Shown: positions 12,601-22,801, counted from the stretch's first letter. The stretch is DNA of 64,000 nucleotides from Flabesymbios commensalis (GCA_964017125.1 OZ024902.1:106312560-106376559); one strand, 5' to 3'. The notes: generated from the letters alone by a model not told the origin. Numbers and translations are program-made.

Positions 12601-15600
12601 ACACAAGTATACATTTATTTCCGTTATATATATCACCTGTGAAAATAGAAGCAAAATTATGTTGGAAAATACAGATCACAATGTCAATGATATATCATTT
12701 ATCATTAGCAAATTAAATTGGATGGCATAGCAGGTGGATTATTGGCTCGTGCCAAACCAATTTTAGTGCAAGAAAAATATTTAATCCGCTTTGTACAAGC
12801 TTTATTTTATTTAGGTGGTTTTCGAATTGAATCATGTAAAAAGGTACACATCATTAACTAAAGGCTTCCAACATGTTCTCAACTTTGATTAACAAATCAA
12901 AAGCCTATTGTTACATAAATCAGACCAATTCATATTACATAACTATACAGGATACAACTTTTATTTCATACAAGATACATTTAGCTATGCATAGACGACA
13001 TAATTCGCAGCCCACATATACAGACACTTTTAAATTGTAAGAATTATTTTATTTTTTTAATTCAGTGATTTATTCAATCCTCCTATATAATCCAGATTAG
13101 TTGGTATGAACATATTTTTATTCACCAATTACAACAGTACAAAAATAAGATTGTAGTACAATTTTCCTCTTATTATGGGCATATAATATGGATGCCTCGG
13201 CTGTGGTGAAGCAGCTAGCCACATGATCACCAAAAACAGCGGACTTTTCTATCCCTTTTTCTTTGCCACATACATGGTATTGTTTGATACATTTTTGTAT
13301 TATGTATGTTTATCTGTATTAGTGAGGCGCACAACGGGACCAAATATGTCAAAACTTAGATCAATAGGGCCTAAGTCTGAACGATTTACCTTCATAGGCA
13401 TAAAAATATTACAAATGTGTCTAATCAGTGTAATGATAATATCAAACTCTTTACAAAATAAGCGATAAGAAACGTGAGATTATAAGTAAAATGTATGCCT
13501 GCTTCTATTTAGGCTAGATATGAATTTATGTAGTAGTTATTCAAATTAGAACTACCTATGTGACATGATAGATAAATATAATTTATATTAGAATAATTTA
13601 TTTCATTTTTGTTTAATTCACCATTTTCACACACGATTTAATTTAAGAAAAATAGAATAAAATGATAAAAGATAATTGAGTCACATGTATGCGAGCGTTG
13701 ACACTTTTATCATATAAATGATCTATTCGCTCATTATAACGCAGCTTACAAACTCTATTTTGTATAACCCAAACTGTCCAAAACTAAAGTTTGAGCCATT
13801 GATTGCGACGGTACAAATAAGTGTAGTAATTCATATAGACGCTCAAGGCTAAAGCTTGGCCACAGTTTATCAAGACAAAAATAGTTTTGTTAGAATCAGT
13901 AACATTTCACCTATATTTAGCCATTTTAAGCTTGTTTTGAGCTACGTCATTAACATTTTGTGGGGATGTTTTCAAAATTAGTGTGTAGATCGCTCTCACG
14001 CATCGTCATGATAACAAACATTGATTTTCCTGTTCAAACACATTTTACAATCCACGCCTACATCTTCGCGGTGTACAGCTGTCCACGATTACACTTCATA
14101 GGCCCTATCAATATAAACAGAGCTAACATTATTTTCACGTTTTTTTTCAGAGGGCTCCCATCTTAATATTAAAGAGGATATATTGAAGTACACGTCCCCA
14201 AATTTTGACAGCTTTATTATTTTTTTAAACTATCAGGTCTAAATGTCGAGCTTATTACATATACTAATTATAGTGAGTTTTATTATAGTGAGTCTAATTA
14301 ATGTTGTCCTGCAGTCTCACACTGTTATTACGCTGGTCTATAGCATTAAATCAACATTGACTCAACAATTGTGGCAGTGGAAGTAGTTAATCTGTCTTCT
14401 GACTCAGTAATTTAAATCTGAACACTGCCATCACATCTGAGCAAATATCAGTAGGCCTACTAGCATGCAATGTGCCTAGGCTACTAAATTGTTTGCTAGA
14501 CACGTTTTTTGTACCTTCACCTACCTGTCATTGACTGGGGTATGCCTAGTAACATAAATGCCTATACCACCCAAACTGTCAGGTTCTTATAAGCAGTTTA
14601 TGTTAAATAGATCGGCTTTGAATAATGAACTGCACCACAGTCCCACACCCTGGTCCCAGCCCAGGGTCACACAGGGAGTAGCTAGCTGTTAAACGCAGTG
14701 ACGTCACTTGGTGAAAACAAGTGTTATATAACACCCCCTCCCCCATACTTCATTCTGTAAAACGCAGTGACGTCACTTGGTGAAAACAAGGTTATATAAG
14801 AATCATCCCTCATACTTCATTGTATTAGTCGGTAAAAACAAAGGAGGTTGAGGTCATTGAGTTTCACAGATTTGACCTATTTCTATTATGGTAGGCCTAC
14901 CCGATTATCCCTAATAGACCGGATATGGGCCTACTAATAAACACAGTTGGGGGGCGTATTTATCAGGAGTTTATTATGTGCACTGAAATCAATGTGCAGT
15001 CTATCAATACAGGTGTCGACTTGAGGTGTAAAAAATAGATGTGACAGATCAAGGCTGACCCTGTGCACTCTATGGCTCGTTTCGCCAGGAATTCACAACA
15101 TTACAAGTGCAACGCATGACCACCACCACCCCCCCCCCCCCCCCCCCCGACTAAACATTGAAAACAACATTGAGCCGACGACAGTCAGACATGAGATACA
15201 GCATAGCTACTGTCAGATTCAACACCTCATTTAGACCGATATATTTGTTGCCTAATTGTGAAACAGCTGCATCTTAGCTTTCCTTAACCCTTTAACTGCC
15301 AAATTATTCAATCTGAATTTTCACCCACTTGAAGTTGTGTCTCGCTAACGTGATCCACAACTTCAAGTGAGTGAAAATTAATCAGATTTGACAAAATGGA
15401 GGTCAACTGTTTTCAAATGTTGCTGGTTGATGTCACATTTTATTTAAAACAAATGTGTTACTTAATGTGCTAATAAAAAATGAAAACCTGAATATATGTG
15501 ACACCGCGGTTAAAGGGTTAAAACAATGACCCTGAAGCGCGGCACAAGCTCTACTTCAGTGCCGTCAGGCTCTAGTTTGTTTTCGGACAATATCTTAGAA

Positions 15601-18069
15601 ACCATTAGCTGGATTGTTTGCATATTGCACACACACATCCCTTAGGGGGTGTACATGTGCCTTTTTGGTGGGTATGACCTTTGATCTATACTTTTTAGCC
15701 TCTGACTTTGAGGCCATTATTGACTTTAATTAATGGCGGGGGATATTGTTAGCGTCAGTGCTCTTGTTCTAGTGTGTATCACAGCATGTAGTCAAATACA
15801 GCCCAGCAAATACAGATGTTGAGCCACTTTCGGTTTAATGTTGGTACAGCATCGTATGCGATGGGCCAGCATACCGAGATCAACATGATCAATGAACTTT
15901 TTTTGTGGGGTAACCACATTTTCTGGTGGAGGATCCCCTTAAAAAAGGGCCTCCAGGAAACCCTGGTATCACAATTTTTTGAATTTTACATGTTTTATCT
16001 TCATCAAAGAATAATGTAACTTTCTTGCTGCTATGCTCTTTATGTGTATTTAAGCATTAACCCGTTAAGAGTTGATGATCTGATCCGCATCTGCCATCAC
16101 AGTGTCCATCTTCATTGAAGAGCGAGATTGAATGATGGGTTTTTATTCGAATGATCTGAATCTTAGTCAAGTGGAATTAAAAAATGACACAAATCAGATT
16201 TATATTGTATGTCACTTGGACGTTTTTTCCTTGTGAGCGCGATTGATTGGCATATTTTTTATCCCAATGTTCTGGAACTTGGCGCAGGGGCTCACCCTAC
16301 AATCTCGCCTTACAAGCTCGAAAAATGCCACATATCAGATTCTAAATGCCCACCTATTTTTTTCCTTGTAATCATATTTAGTTTTTGAGTGATAACAGTG
16401 ATGTTATTAGTGGTTTGGCACAGCAATTCTGGTGGTGCATTATAAATACACGTATCTTTAATCAATTAAAACAAAAAGAAATTTTGGAATTCTTCGCATT
16501 TGATAACCCATATTTTAACACACTCATTGCAGTGTAGCTGTAGCAGGCGTTGATATCTAAAATAAATTGTTTTTGTTTTACATATATGTGTACCTAGATG
16601 TAACTAATGGAAACTACACTTATCCTATTCTGTGTGATCATTGATTGGTTACACTGGTAACCAATTACAACCGATCATCAATTATGAAATTAGAACTAAT
16701 GTCCATGGCTAGGTCAGCGCGGTGTTATATCACCTGCTATACAGATTATAATGATGCTGCTCTACTACTAATGCCGTAGGTGATGCTTCGTTATCGCTTG
16801 TAAAGAGAAAACACATTTCTAGTTATCACTAGAATTGATTTATATAGTTTCCAATAAAGGAAAAATGAAAATATACATAAATAATGTACTTTACAATGCA
16901 TTTTGTGCAGAATGGAGAATCAGCCCTTCACGCAGCTGCACTCTTTGGTCACACAAAAATTGTCAAAGAACTGGTTGAAGCTGGGACAAAGACTGATCTT
17001 AAAAACAAGGTTTGATGAAGACTTTAGATATCTTGCAATAATATATATAGTACCGGTAACTGCTTTAACATTTTTTTCCATGGATATGGTATAAGAGTTT
17101 AATGTTTTCGTTTGAAATCTCTGATAACACAGTCCAATACTACTGAATCTGCTGTCAGATTACTGCAACTCATGAGGAACGAATATCATGATCTGGTGAC
17201 GTGTTCATGAGTCATCTGACATTTTTCAATAGAATTAATAAAGTTAAACCTCTACTGGCTTTAACAGTATTTCTTTGCACTATTTCTCTCAGCCCTAATA
17301 GTTTAGACACTAACAATCTCGTTTCTAGAGCATATCTCACAAACCAATGGGGGATATCTTTCATATTGCACACACACACATTACATAGGTGGTGTAGATG
17401 TGCGTTTTCGAGGTCTTTGACCTATTTTTCCACCTGCATCTCTGATCCAAAAGATCATTTTTCCACTCTTAAAATTTGATACAAATTAGGACTGTATGTA
17501 TACCCATGTAAGCTGCTAGAAAACCACATGGGTACAATCTGTTACATAGCAGAAATAATGTTTTTTTTTAAGTAGCGAAAATTTTAACATTAGCTCTGGA
17601 CCACTTGGCTTTCACAAGCTACTTTTATCAGCGCTGCCTCAATGTTGAGCCACAGATGTTGGCCCAACATTGTTGCAGATTTGGGACTATTTTGGCGATC
17701 AACACTTGGATTTTTTTTTATTTTAAAAGCAGCCTAGCTATGCCAAAAAATATCTGATAGCCTATATGGATTGAGCGATAACAAACTATTTTGTTGATTT
17801 ATGTTTTAAATATTTGTGAATGGCGCACTAGTTTCTGTTTTTCTATTTAAACTATGCTACTTTGTGACATGAGATATAAATTTCTCGTTTTTTCTCTCAA
17901 GTAGAAATATTGTGTGATTCATTTATTCAAACATATGTAATTAACATTGAAATGTAGTAAACCATCAATCTATTTACAGGATGGGCAGACTGGTGCAGAC
18001 TTAGCAAGAGAAGCAGGATATGAACAAATAGCTTCTTATATGGATAACCAAAGCAAACTAGGATCCTAA
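509..18069 (+). CDS. ANKRD29: ANKRD29-like ankyrin repeat protein, 5' end outside window
   Basis: Spliced CDS joins 509-607, 2372-2569, 4609-4707, 9310-9405, 16911-17009 and 17980-18069: 681 nt, 226 residues and a TAA stop. Every junction has AG/GT borders and phase 0. The product is seven consecutive ankyrin-type units with almost no other sequence. As I recall human ANKRD29 (about 301 residues), the order and odd details match: a 198-nt exon holding two repeats, a unit with LWISSQMGH (human LWIASQMGH), a 32-residue unit ending KPDLGIL (human SPTLGIL), then NGESALHAA (human NGTSALHAA) and a degenerate C-terminal unit. About 75 N-terminal residues should lie to the left. The family is expected to act as a protein-binding solenoid; no enzyme motif, signal peptide or membrane segment is seen and the molecular function is not known to me. 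Other ankyrin-only proteins are possible, but the exon-by-exon match makes the orthology strong. Confidence 0.92.
641..1760 (+). repeat. tandem repeat, three units of about 380 bp
   Basis: Three head-to-tail units start near 641, 1021 and 1402. Each opens with TTTCATAT(C/T)AGATGGGGG or a close variant (at 651, 1031 and 1413), then a stretch reading GGTATTACCCYYYAACCCC. A middle block TTTTTGGCTGATTTGACCT follows, then several TGACCTTGA words and a closing GGGTTGGGCTTCATCA block. Unit 3 fades out near 1760. The period is 380-382 bp and the units are perhaps 75-85% alike by eye. The array lies wholly inside an ANKRD29 intron. Confidence 0.88.
1761..2371. other. intronic sequence without recognised feature
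   Basis: AT-rich intron sequence between the 380-bp array and the next ANKRD29 exon. No gene, inverted repeat or tandem structure was seen. Confidence 0.5.
2372..2569 (+). CDS. ANKRD29: ANKRD29 exon, two ankyrin repeats
   Basis: A 198-nt exon (66 codons) that opens DGGTPLFVACQCNH and continues DGATPLFISAQNGHLKMLKF, so it is two exact 33-residue ankyrin units in one exon. Borders are TTTGTACAG and AAG/GTAACA. The same double-length arrangement is, to my recollection, present in vertebrate ANKRD29, suggesting one intron was lost or never present here. Confidence 0.92.
2570..4608. other. ANKRD29 intron with small repeats
   Basis: Contains a half-palindrome TATCTGCTTACTTGTAAAGT near 2979 that matches the hairpins at 51578 and 51721. 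There are three copies of an 8-bp ACCCTAAT unit near 3575-3602, and a broken (TA)n run at 4244-4276. TACCGTAT near 2764, followed by TGTATAGTACGAG, resembles the left end of the TA-flanked element at 61986. No coding exon is seen. Confidence 0.55.
4609..4707 (+). CDS. ANKRD29: ANKRD29 exon, ankyrin repeat with LWISSQMGH
   Basis: A 99-nt exon between TGTTGCAG and GTACAG coding DGATALWISSQMGHSPVAKE, then a helix pair ending in NADIDAPRE. LWxxSQMGH is the most distinctive ANKRD29 match in the window. Confidence 0.93.
5001..7538 (+). repeat. 2.5-kb interspersed repeat, copy 1, uninterrupted
   Basis: Homologous almost base for base to 20799-26921 once the LINE there is removed. It starts TTTTTAGCCCCCGCCGTCAC and ends at TAGTCTTGTT. 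The left end carries AGCYCCCGC and the right end carries GCGGGAGCT, a short terminal inverted repeat. The first ~570 bp include CGTTTCCGGAGCATATCTC and GGTTTTTGGACCTTGACC; the remainder is a tandem array (separate entry). I see no open reading frame that could encode a transposase, so it would be non-autonomous. It lies inside an ANKRD29 intron. Confidence 0.85.
5575..7330 (+). repeat. array of about 12 units, modal period 142-146 bp
   Basis: Each unit reads roughly: AAACCGTGCTAGATGGCTAG, ACCATTACTATAAAACAAAA, TGTGAGATTTCAGGAGAGGA, TGCATCTTGAAAAA, then CAAAATGGCCGCCTATCGGC and CATTATTCACTTTCACATGG. The core AATGGCCG-N5-CGGCCATT is an inverted repeat in most units. Core spacings are 153, 247, 142, 154, 140, 146, 144, 142, 143 and 145 bp. 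The 247 gap is a unit core lost from this copy but kept in copy 2 at 25343. Confidence 0.85.
7751..8600 (+). repeat. older, diverged relative of the 2.5-kb repeat
   Basis: It begins near CCCTCGCCCGACAAAATTAG and a short TCTG run. It contains the head block ATTTCGTTTCTGGAGCAGAT and TGCACACACACATCCCTTAG, followed by about five divergent units with ATAAAACAAAATGTG spaced 110-150 bp apart (near 8020, 8160, 8270, 8425 and 8535). It has the same layout as 5001-7538 but is much more decayed. Confidence 0.7.
8601..9309. other. intronic, nothing recognised
   Basis: AT-rich intron leading to the exon at 9310. The only definite signal is the acceptor and pyrimidine tract ending at 9309. Confidence 0.5.
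9310..9405 (+). CDS. ANKRD29: ANKRD29 exon, 32-residue ankyrin repeat
   Basis: A 96-nt exon between TTTTTTCAG and GTATGT coding DGATPLFKAAHKGHFDVVRE and ending YKPDLGILQ. It is one codon shorter than its sister exons. The human counterpart is, as I recall, also 32 residues and ends SPTLGILK, so the short length looks ancestral. Confidence 0.92.
9905..10170 (+). repeat. dispersed repeat shared with 26923-27160
   Basis: Both places read TTTAGTAGAG, later GAACATATCTAAC(T/A)CCATGT, GTTAA(G/A)AA and a TTTTGAGATTT block, then GTGACGTCACG further right. The pairing is about 65-75% by eye. No coding capacity is visible. Confidence 0.6.
10270..10570. repeat. foldback MITE cluster (TTTGCTGGG family)
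   Basis: Contains ACATTGGGTCAACGTCTCGT followed by GTTTGCTGGG, and centres of the form CCGTCTCCGACG and GGGCCAGCGGCTTAGGCGG. Diverged pieces follow in both orientations, so this looks like two or three overlapping or adjacent copies. See 35074-35184 for the most intact member. Confidence 0.7.
10571..14691. other. 4.1 kb of AT-rich ANKRD29 intron
   Basis: I see no recognisable exon, repeat array or mobile element beyond simple AT runs. Short open frames such as 11361-11651 and 13223-13468 have no domain and no splice-consistent context. Confidence 0.5.
14692..14830 (+). repeat. 68-bp tandem duplication with CRE and TATA-like sites
   Basis: Two consecutive units share TAAAACGCAGTGACGTCACT, TGGTGAAAACAAG, GTTATATAA and CATACTTCATT. 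TGACGTCA lies at 14699-14706 and 14768-14775; TATATAA lies at 14725-14731 and 14793-14799. The period is 68-69 bp. The full palindromic cAMP-response element and the TATA word are seen directly; promoter activity is not shown. Confidence 0.85.
15120..15149 (+). repeat. (ACC)n and poly-C run
   Basis: A short CACCACCACC run passing into about 18 consecutive cytosines. Simple-sequence repeat. Confidence 0.95.
15288..15517. mobile_element. piggyBac-like MITE with TTAA target duplication
   Basis: Flanked exactly by TTAA at 15284-15287 and 15518-15521. The termini are CCCTTTAACTGCC on the left and CCGCGGTTAAAGGG on the right, inverted over about 8-12 bp. Inside is a large hairpin: CCCACTTGAAGTTGTG and CACAACTTCAAGTGAGTG. 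At 230 bp with no ORF it is a non-autonomous element. TTAA duplication with CCC...GGG ends is the signature of the piggyBac superfamily; the assignment is inferred from ends only. Confidence 0.82.
15540..15775 (+). repeat. fragment of 2.5-kb repeat head family
   Basis: Contains GACAATATCTTAGAAACCAT, then TTGCACACACACATCCCTTA and a GGGGGTGTACATGTGCC block, as at 7870-7920, 17370-17410 and the heads of the two 2.5-kb repeats. The sequence is diverged and no 145-bp units follow. Confidence 0.65.
15800..15890. repeat. foldback MITE fragment (CCCAGCAAA family)
   Basis: Starts CCCAGCAAATACAGATGTTG and continues TTTAATGTTGGTACAGCATC and a GATGGGCCAGCAT block. This is the left arm and centre of the foldback family; the right arm is lost. 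Confidence 0.6.
15891..16910. other. intronic, no gene recognised
   Basis: TTAACCCGTTAAG near 16058 resembles one end of the TTAA/CCC elements, but I found no matching right end. The sequence is otherwise featureless up to the acceptor at 16910. Confidence 0.45.
16911..17009 (+). CDS. ANKRD29: ANKRD29 exon, ankyrin repeat
   Basis: A 99-nt exon between TTTTGTGCAG and AAG/GTTTGA coding NGESALHAAALFGHTKIVKE and ending TKTDLKNK. It follows the longest intron of the gene in this window (7.5 kb, 9406-16910). Confidence 0.92.
17318..17440 (+). repeat. fragment of 2.5-kb repeat head family
   Basis: CGTTTCTAGAGCATATCTCA, TTGCACACACACACATTACA and GGTGGTGTAGATGTGCGTTT match the head block of the 2.5-kb repeats in order and spacing. 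Diverged fragment only. Confidence 0.65.
17630..17700. repeat. foldback MITE fragment
   Basis: AGATGTTGGCCCAACATTG and nearby AATGTTGAGCCAC are core words of the foldback family. Too short to delimit. Confidence 0.4.
17980..18069 (+). CDS. ANKRD29: ANKRD29 terminal exon with stop
   Basis: Acceptor TATTTACAG, then 29 codons and TAA at 18067-18069. It reads DGQTGADLAREAGYEQIASY and ends DNQSKLGS, a capping half-repeat. The first helix is ankyrin-like, but the unit is cut short, as expected at the end of a solenoid. Confidence 0.9.
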   Translation, partial: DGQTGADLAREAGYEQIASYMDNQSKLGS

Positions 18070-20798
18070 TTTCAAAGTTTATTTTAAAATGTTTTACCAC
18101 TGCCAGAGACTAGTAAGCTCTTCATTTCATCCTTCATAACATGCCGCTAAATATTATAGTTAGCTGTCATACTTTCATTTTCATCACCGCTAGTGATGTT
18201 TCATCACTTGAATATACTGTAACGTACAACTCTAATACATAGTATATTGATGTGCATAGACAGTGATCAATTTCTCGTATTCATCACACTAGTTGTGTGG
18301 TAGGGAGACCGACTCACTTTTGCCGTCGCAACGAGCAGTTTTGGATATTGAGTGATTACACACAGTGGTTACGTCATTTTTATCATAGTAGAAAGTGTGT
18401 TATTTAGGATCGAAATCAAACGAACTTTTGTTTTTGTGATATGTTATTATATTGTAAAAAGCGTAATATTTGTTATTAGACATAATTCAACTGGAAATTA
18501 ATATAGGTATTTCAAAAATACTTTGTTAATACTAGAGCATCCCCTAGTTTTGGAAGTCATTTGTCTTTTCCAATTTGCAACTTGAATACAGCCAATTTTT
18601 CATAATATAAACCATGATATCTACATGTATATCTGCCGATTTAAGCGTGAGATGTTTGACAGGCACAGGTCAAGTATTACTTTTAATATTGTCAGCCAGT
18701 GGCCACAAATTTCTGTAGTTTCAAGGGATTTGATGCTGCCCCCATCTAAAACTCCTTCTAATTCGATTGGTTAGCTGTGTAATTTTTGTATAGAAGTTTT
18801 GTTTGAATTACTGCAAATGAAGGTAAGTATTATCATAGATTACCCATATATTAGTATCTGGTTAATATATGGTATTATATACTGTAGATCTGGTAATTTT
18901 CGCGTGTGTAAATTTTCATTTTTCTTCAGTAGCAGTATTATAATAATAATTTTCGCGAGACTCTTGCGAAATTCACGAAAATTAAAACCTCGCGAATAAT
19001 ACCAGATCTACAGTATGTGAATATATTCATTTAGCTCTTTAATCACTACTGGCCAACGAATCTAACTATATAATTATAATACAGTGTTACCCGTAGACAG
19101 GCTGATTCCGTGAATGCTTTCAATGTTTTTGTCATATTCAGTTAATTTAATACCTTGAAATACAGGAGATAGACAACTATTTTCACCAAAAATAGGTTTA
19201 TGCTACCATTACAATGGTGCCCTGATGTCAGGCCATTTACCCGGTAGGAATTCTCATCATCCAAGATCGTTATCAATCAAAATGTCTTTGAATCCTAATT
19301 TTTATTATAACAATATAAAATGTTTAATAATTTTAAAAAAATATAAAGCACATGAAAACTAAATTATTCCTTAAACATAGATTCGTTTGTATCTGCTACA
19401 TATTGGAGTGGTAGTCACTACGCACTGCAAAAAATGTGAGTAATAAAATAAGCAGGCTCTAGATTATAAATGTTGAAAAGCTATCATCTGTCAAACAGTA
19501 GGATGTAAATATATCTCACCTTTCCAATACAGAAGTATTGTCTGATGGGTTGTGGTCAAAATCGGTACTGAGGTCAATAACAAATTGTATGTATTTTTGA
19601 CAGATATAAGGGTGGCTAGTGGCAAGATGAGTCGCATGATGTTAAGAGTAATGATAGTTTTATCACATTTTGTTAATGTCTGCTAAATATGCCACCAATA
19701 TTACTTACTTTCAAATTAATCATTGTCATCTGACGTTTTCTTTATTCTGCCACTTTTCTGCTTTTATAATTCGTCATTAATACAACAGTTTTACTTACTT
19801 TGTAGAATGATGTTGGACGAAGCTAACTGATCATACAGCTTATGTTTTTCTTAAAATAAACCCACTTTGAATGCTGCACAATAAACCGGACGTGCAAATA
19901 GGACAGATTATGATTTACATAGTTGAAAATGTGCATTGTCATTTTGAAAAAATGTTTTTGCAATGAATTACAGCACATTTGTTTCTTGTGTGTTGATAAC
20001 ATTTATTGAGTTTACTAATAAATGAAATACCTATTTCATATCATACATAGTAATTAACAAGGTGTATACTTTAGCTAATGATCTGAGAAATGTGCTGTTC
20101 TGTTTAGTTGTCTTTCTCAATGGGATGAAAAATACTTTGAGTGTGCTTAATATGGGTGAATTATTTGTTTCATGTAGAATAATCTTTTTTTTTTAAATTG
20201 ATTTTAAGCTTAATTATGTGACATGTATTGTTGCAGTATTATATGAGGATTTTGGTTTGTTGTATGTGGACAAATCTATTTTTATGTCTCAGTAATTTTA
20301 TAGCAATATGCAACTGCATTTGCAGAAGGGTGAATTAATTATTTATTGTGATAAAAATTTTGTCAAATGTACTTGCAGTATGTGAATTATGTAAAGTGAT
20401 TTTATTGCAATAAAATATGCATCATTTTACTCACATATTGCCTTTCAGCCTTCTTAACACATTATCTATTGTAATATGGATGGGATCAAAATGGCACCAC
20501 TCCTGTCAAAATGGCCATCAAGAAATGTAATTTAAAATGAATGGTTCTGGAATACTACAGTGGTGTAAAAATGTTATTTAATGGAAGTCTTATAACACCT
20601 ATGGCAGGATTATTTGTATCTTAAATGGTTGGCCCAGACAGTCCATGCATTAAAATAAGTAGCCTTCAGACCTGAAATTTTGTAGCCACGACTCCCCCAC
20701 TCAAGGAAGTTGGGGTCATAGTTATGGACTCCGCCTGGAGAGTTGCTTGACCGTTCGTCTCTCTGTCTGTTTCCATTTTCGTTTCCTGAGCATAATAG
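18070..20798 (+). other. likely ANKRD29 3' UTR and downstream flank
   Basis: AT-rich sequence after the stop codon with no further exon. AATAAA occurs at 19855-19860 and 20409-20414; the latter, in TTGCAATAAAATATGC, is a reasonable polyadenylation signal. That would make a 2.3-kb UTR, but which signal is used cannot be told from sequence. The end of the stretch (20690-20800) carries a decayed repeat head (TTTTCGTTTCCTGAGCATAA). Confidence 0.45.
18882..19013. mobile_element. 132-bp MITE with TA target duplication
   Basis: Left end CTGTAGATCTGGTAATTTTC and right end ATACCAGATCTACAG form a terminal inverted repeat of about 15-25 bp, flanked by TA at 18880-18881 and 19014-19015. The ends continue with the TTCGCG / CGCGAA motif. 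TA duplication points to the Tc1/mariner/pogo group. There is no coding capacity. It probably sits inside the ANKRD29 3' UTR. Confidence 0.85.
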
Positions 20799-21405
20799 TT
20801 TTTAGCTCCCGCCGTCACCGTAGGTGAGACGAAGGGAGCTATGGATTCTACCTCCGTTTTTTTTTGGCCTCTTCTTTTGCCTATAACTTTGTAAGAAAAT
20901 AAGCTAGGATAACAATTTTTGGTATGTGGGTTACTTCCTGGTGGCTATTGGACAGGTTAAAATATTTTTTATCTGAATTCAATACGCAAGGTTGCAGAGG
21001 AGAAAAGGATGATGTTACGGCGTTGGCCCGCTGGGCCGTCCGTAAACAATTCGTTTCCGGAGCATATCTCTGAAAGTACTTGTCCGATTGTCTTCATTTT
21101 TTACACACAACACACTTAGGAGGTCTAGTTGTGCCTTTTGGGGTATTTGAACTTTGACCTACTTCTGGTTCAGAACTATGACCTATTTAGACGTTTTGAC
21201 GCGCACTTCGTTTCCGGAGCAGATCTCGAAAAGTACTGGGCCGATGACAGTCATATTGCTTATATAAGGTCCCTAGTTGTGCCTTTTCAGGTTTTTGGAC
21301 CTTGACCTTGAAGTTGACCCAGCACTTTGACCTAATTTATAACATCGGTAAATCCGACTGAAAGATTTTGCGGAATATCATGAAATCCGCTCAAGATAGC
21401 TACAC

Positions 21406-22801
21406 AAGTTAAAAATTGCAAAGGTGTTGCCATTATTTAAGAAAGGAGACAAAACTGTATTTACTAATTATAGACCAATATCATTATTATCTTCTATATC
21501 AAAAATTTTTGAAAGAATTATTTTTGATCAATTATATAAATACTTTGTAACAAATAAGTTCTAGCCAATATGGTTTTAGAAAAGAACATTCAACCGAGCT
21601 TGCAGCTCTGGAATTTGTAGACCGATTAATTTATAAACTGGACAATGGTTCAGTTCCCATAGGTATTTTTATTGATCTTTCCGAAGCGTTTGATACCATA
21701 AATCATAACATTTTGCTACGTAAACTTGAATATTACGGAGTTGAAAATATCACACACGATTTTTTCTACAGTTATTTATCAAATAGACAACAATATGTTG
21801 AGATCGACTCAGTAAAATCTAACATGCTGCCCATCACAACCGGTGTCCCTCAAGGGTCTATTCTGGGTCCACTCTTATTCTTGATATATATAAACGATAT
21901 TGTTAATTCCAGTGATTTCTTTCATTTTATTTTGTTTGCTGATGATACGGCTTTCATTAGCAAATATGATATAAAGAACAATAAGGATGTTCTTATTTGA
22001 AATGCTGAATTAGAGAAAATTTATATATGGCTGTGTTTGAATATGCTTTCCATAAACATCGCTAAATCAAATATCATTATATTTCATAGTGCACAAAAAA
22101 GAGTTTTTATACCGAACTTAAATATAAGTAATACTCCTATAAAACATGTCAAAGATTTAAACTTTTTGGGATTAACTTTAAATGAGAATCTAAATTGGAC
22201 AAGTCATGTTTCCAAGATCGCAAGTAGAATTGCCAGTAAGATTGGCATTTTAAATCAGTTGAAACATGTGCTACCACAGAATATTTCACTCTTGTTATAT
22301 AACACTATTATTTTACCACATATAAACTACATGATACTTGTATGGGGTCATCACCATAAAACCATAACACAGTTACAAAAAAGAGCAATACGTGTAATTA
22401 CATTAAGTAAATATCTCGCCCACACGGAACCTTTATTTAAAAATCTTAACATACTTAAAGTGGAAGATATTTTTAGACTTCAACAACTTAAATTTTACTA
22501 TCGATTTATTAATGTCACCCTTCCTGATTATTTTCTCTCATTATCTTTCTCAGGAAATACACACCAATATAGAACTAGAAAGAGGCATGAGTTACAGCCT
22601 ATTCGAATACATCATGAATTTGCTAAAAAGAGCCTTCTATACAGTATTCCTGTTATTATAAATAGCTGCCACCCTAACCTGAAAGAAAAGATCTACACAC
22701 ACAGTCTGTCCGGTTTTACACATTACTTTAAGCACATAACCATAGAAAATTACAATATTCACTGTAGTATTGAAAATTGTTATGTTTGTATGAATAACTA
22801 A
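21406..22801 (+). pseudogene. LINE reverse transcriptase, 5'-truncated and disrupted
   Basis: RT motifs appear in order: KVLPLFKKGD and NYRPISLLSSISKIFERI (fingers), then QYGFRKEHSTE, DLSEAFDTINH (motif A), TTGVPQGSILGPLLFLIYIN (motif B) and FADDTAFIS (motif C, catalytic YADD-type box at 21934-21948). After these come the thumb-like KHVKDLNFLGLTLNENLNW and a C-terminal region with RAIRVITLSKYLAHTEPLF. The frame changes near 21574 (start of the QYGFR block) and a TGA lies at 21998-22000; from 22001 the frame is open to TAA at 22799-22801. It is therefore dead as a coding unit but not very old. The product in life would be the target-primed RT of the element. Confidence 0.92.

Noticed and set aside
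13223-13468. 81-codon open frame with hydrophobic stretch
   Set aside because: No homologous motif, no splice-consistent context, and located in a long AT-rich intron.
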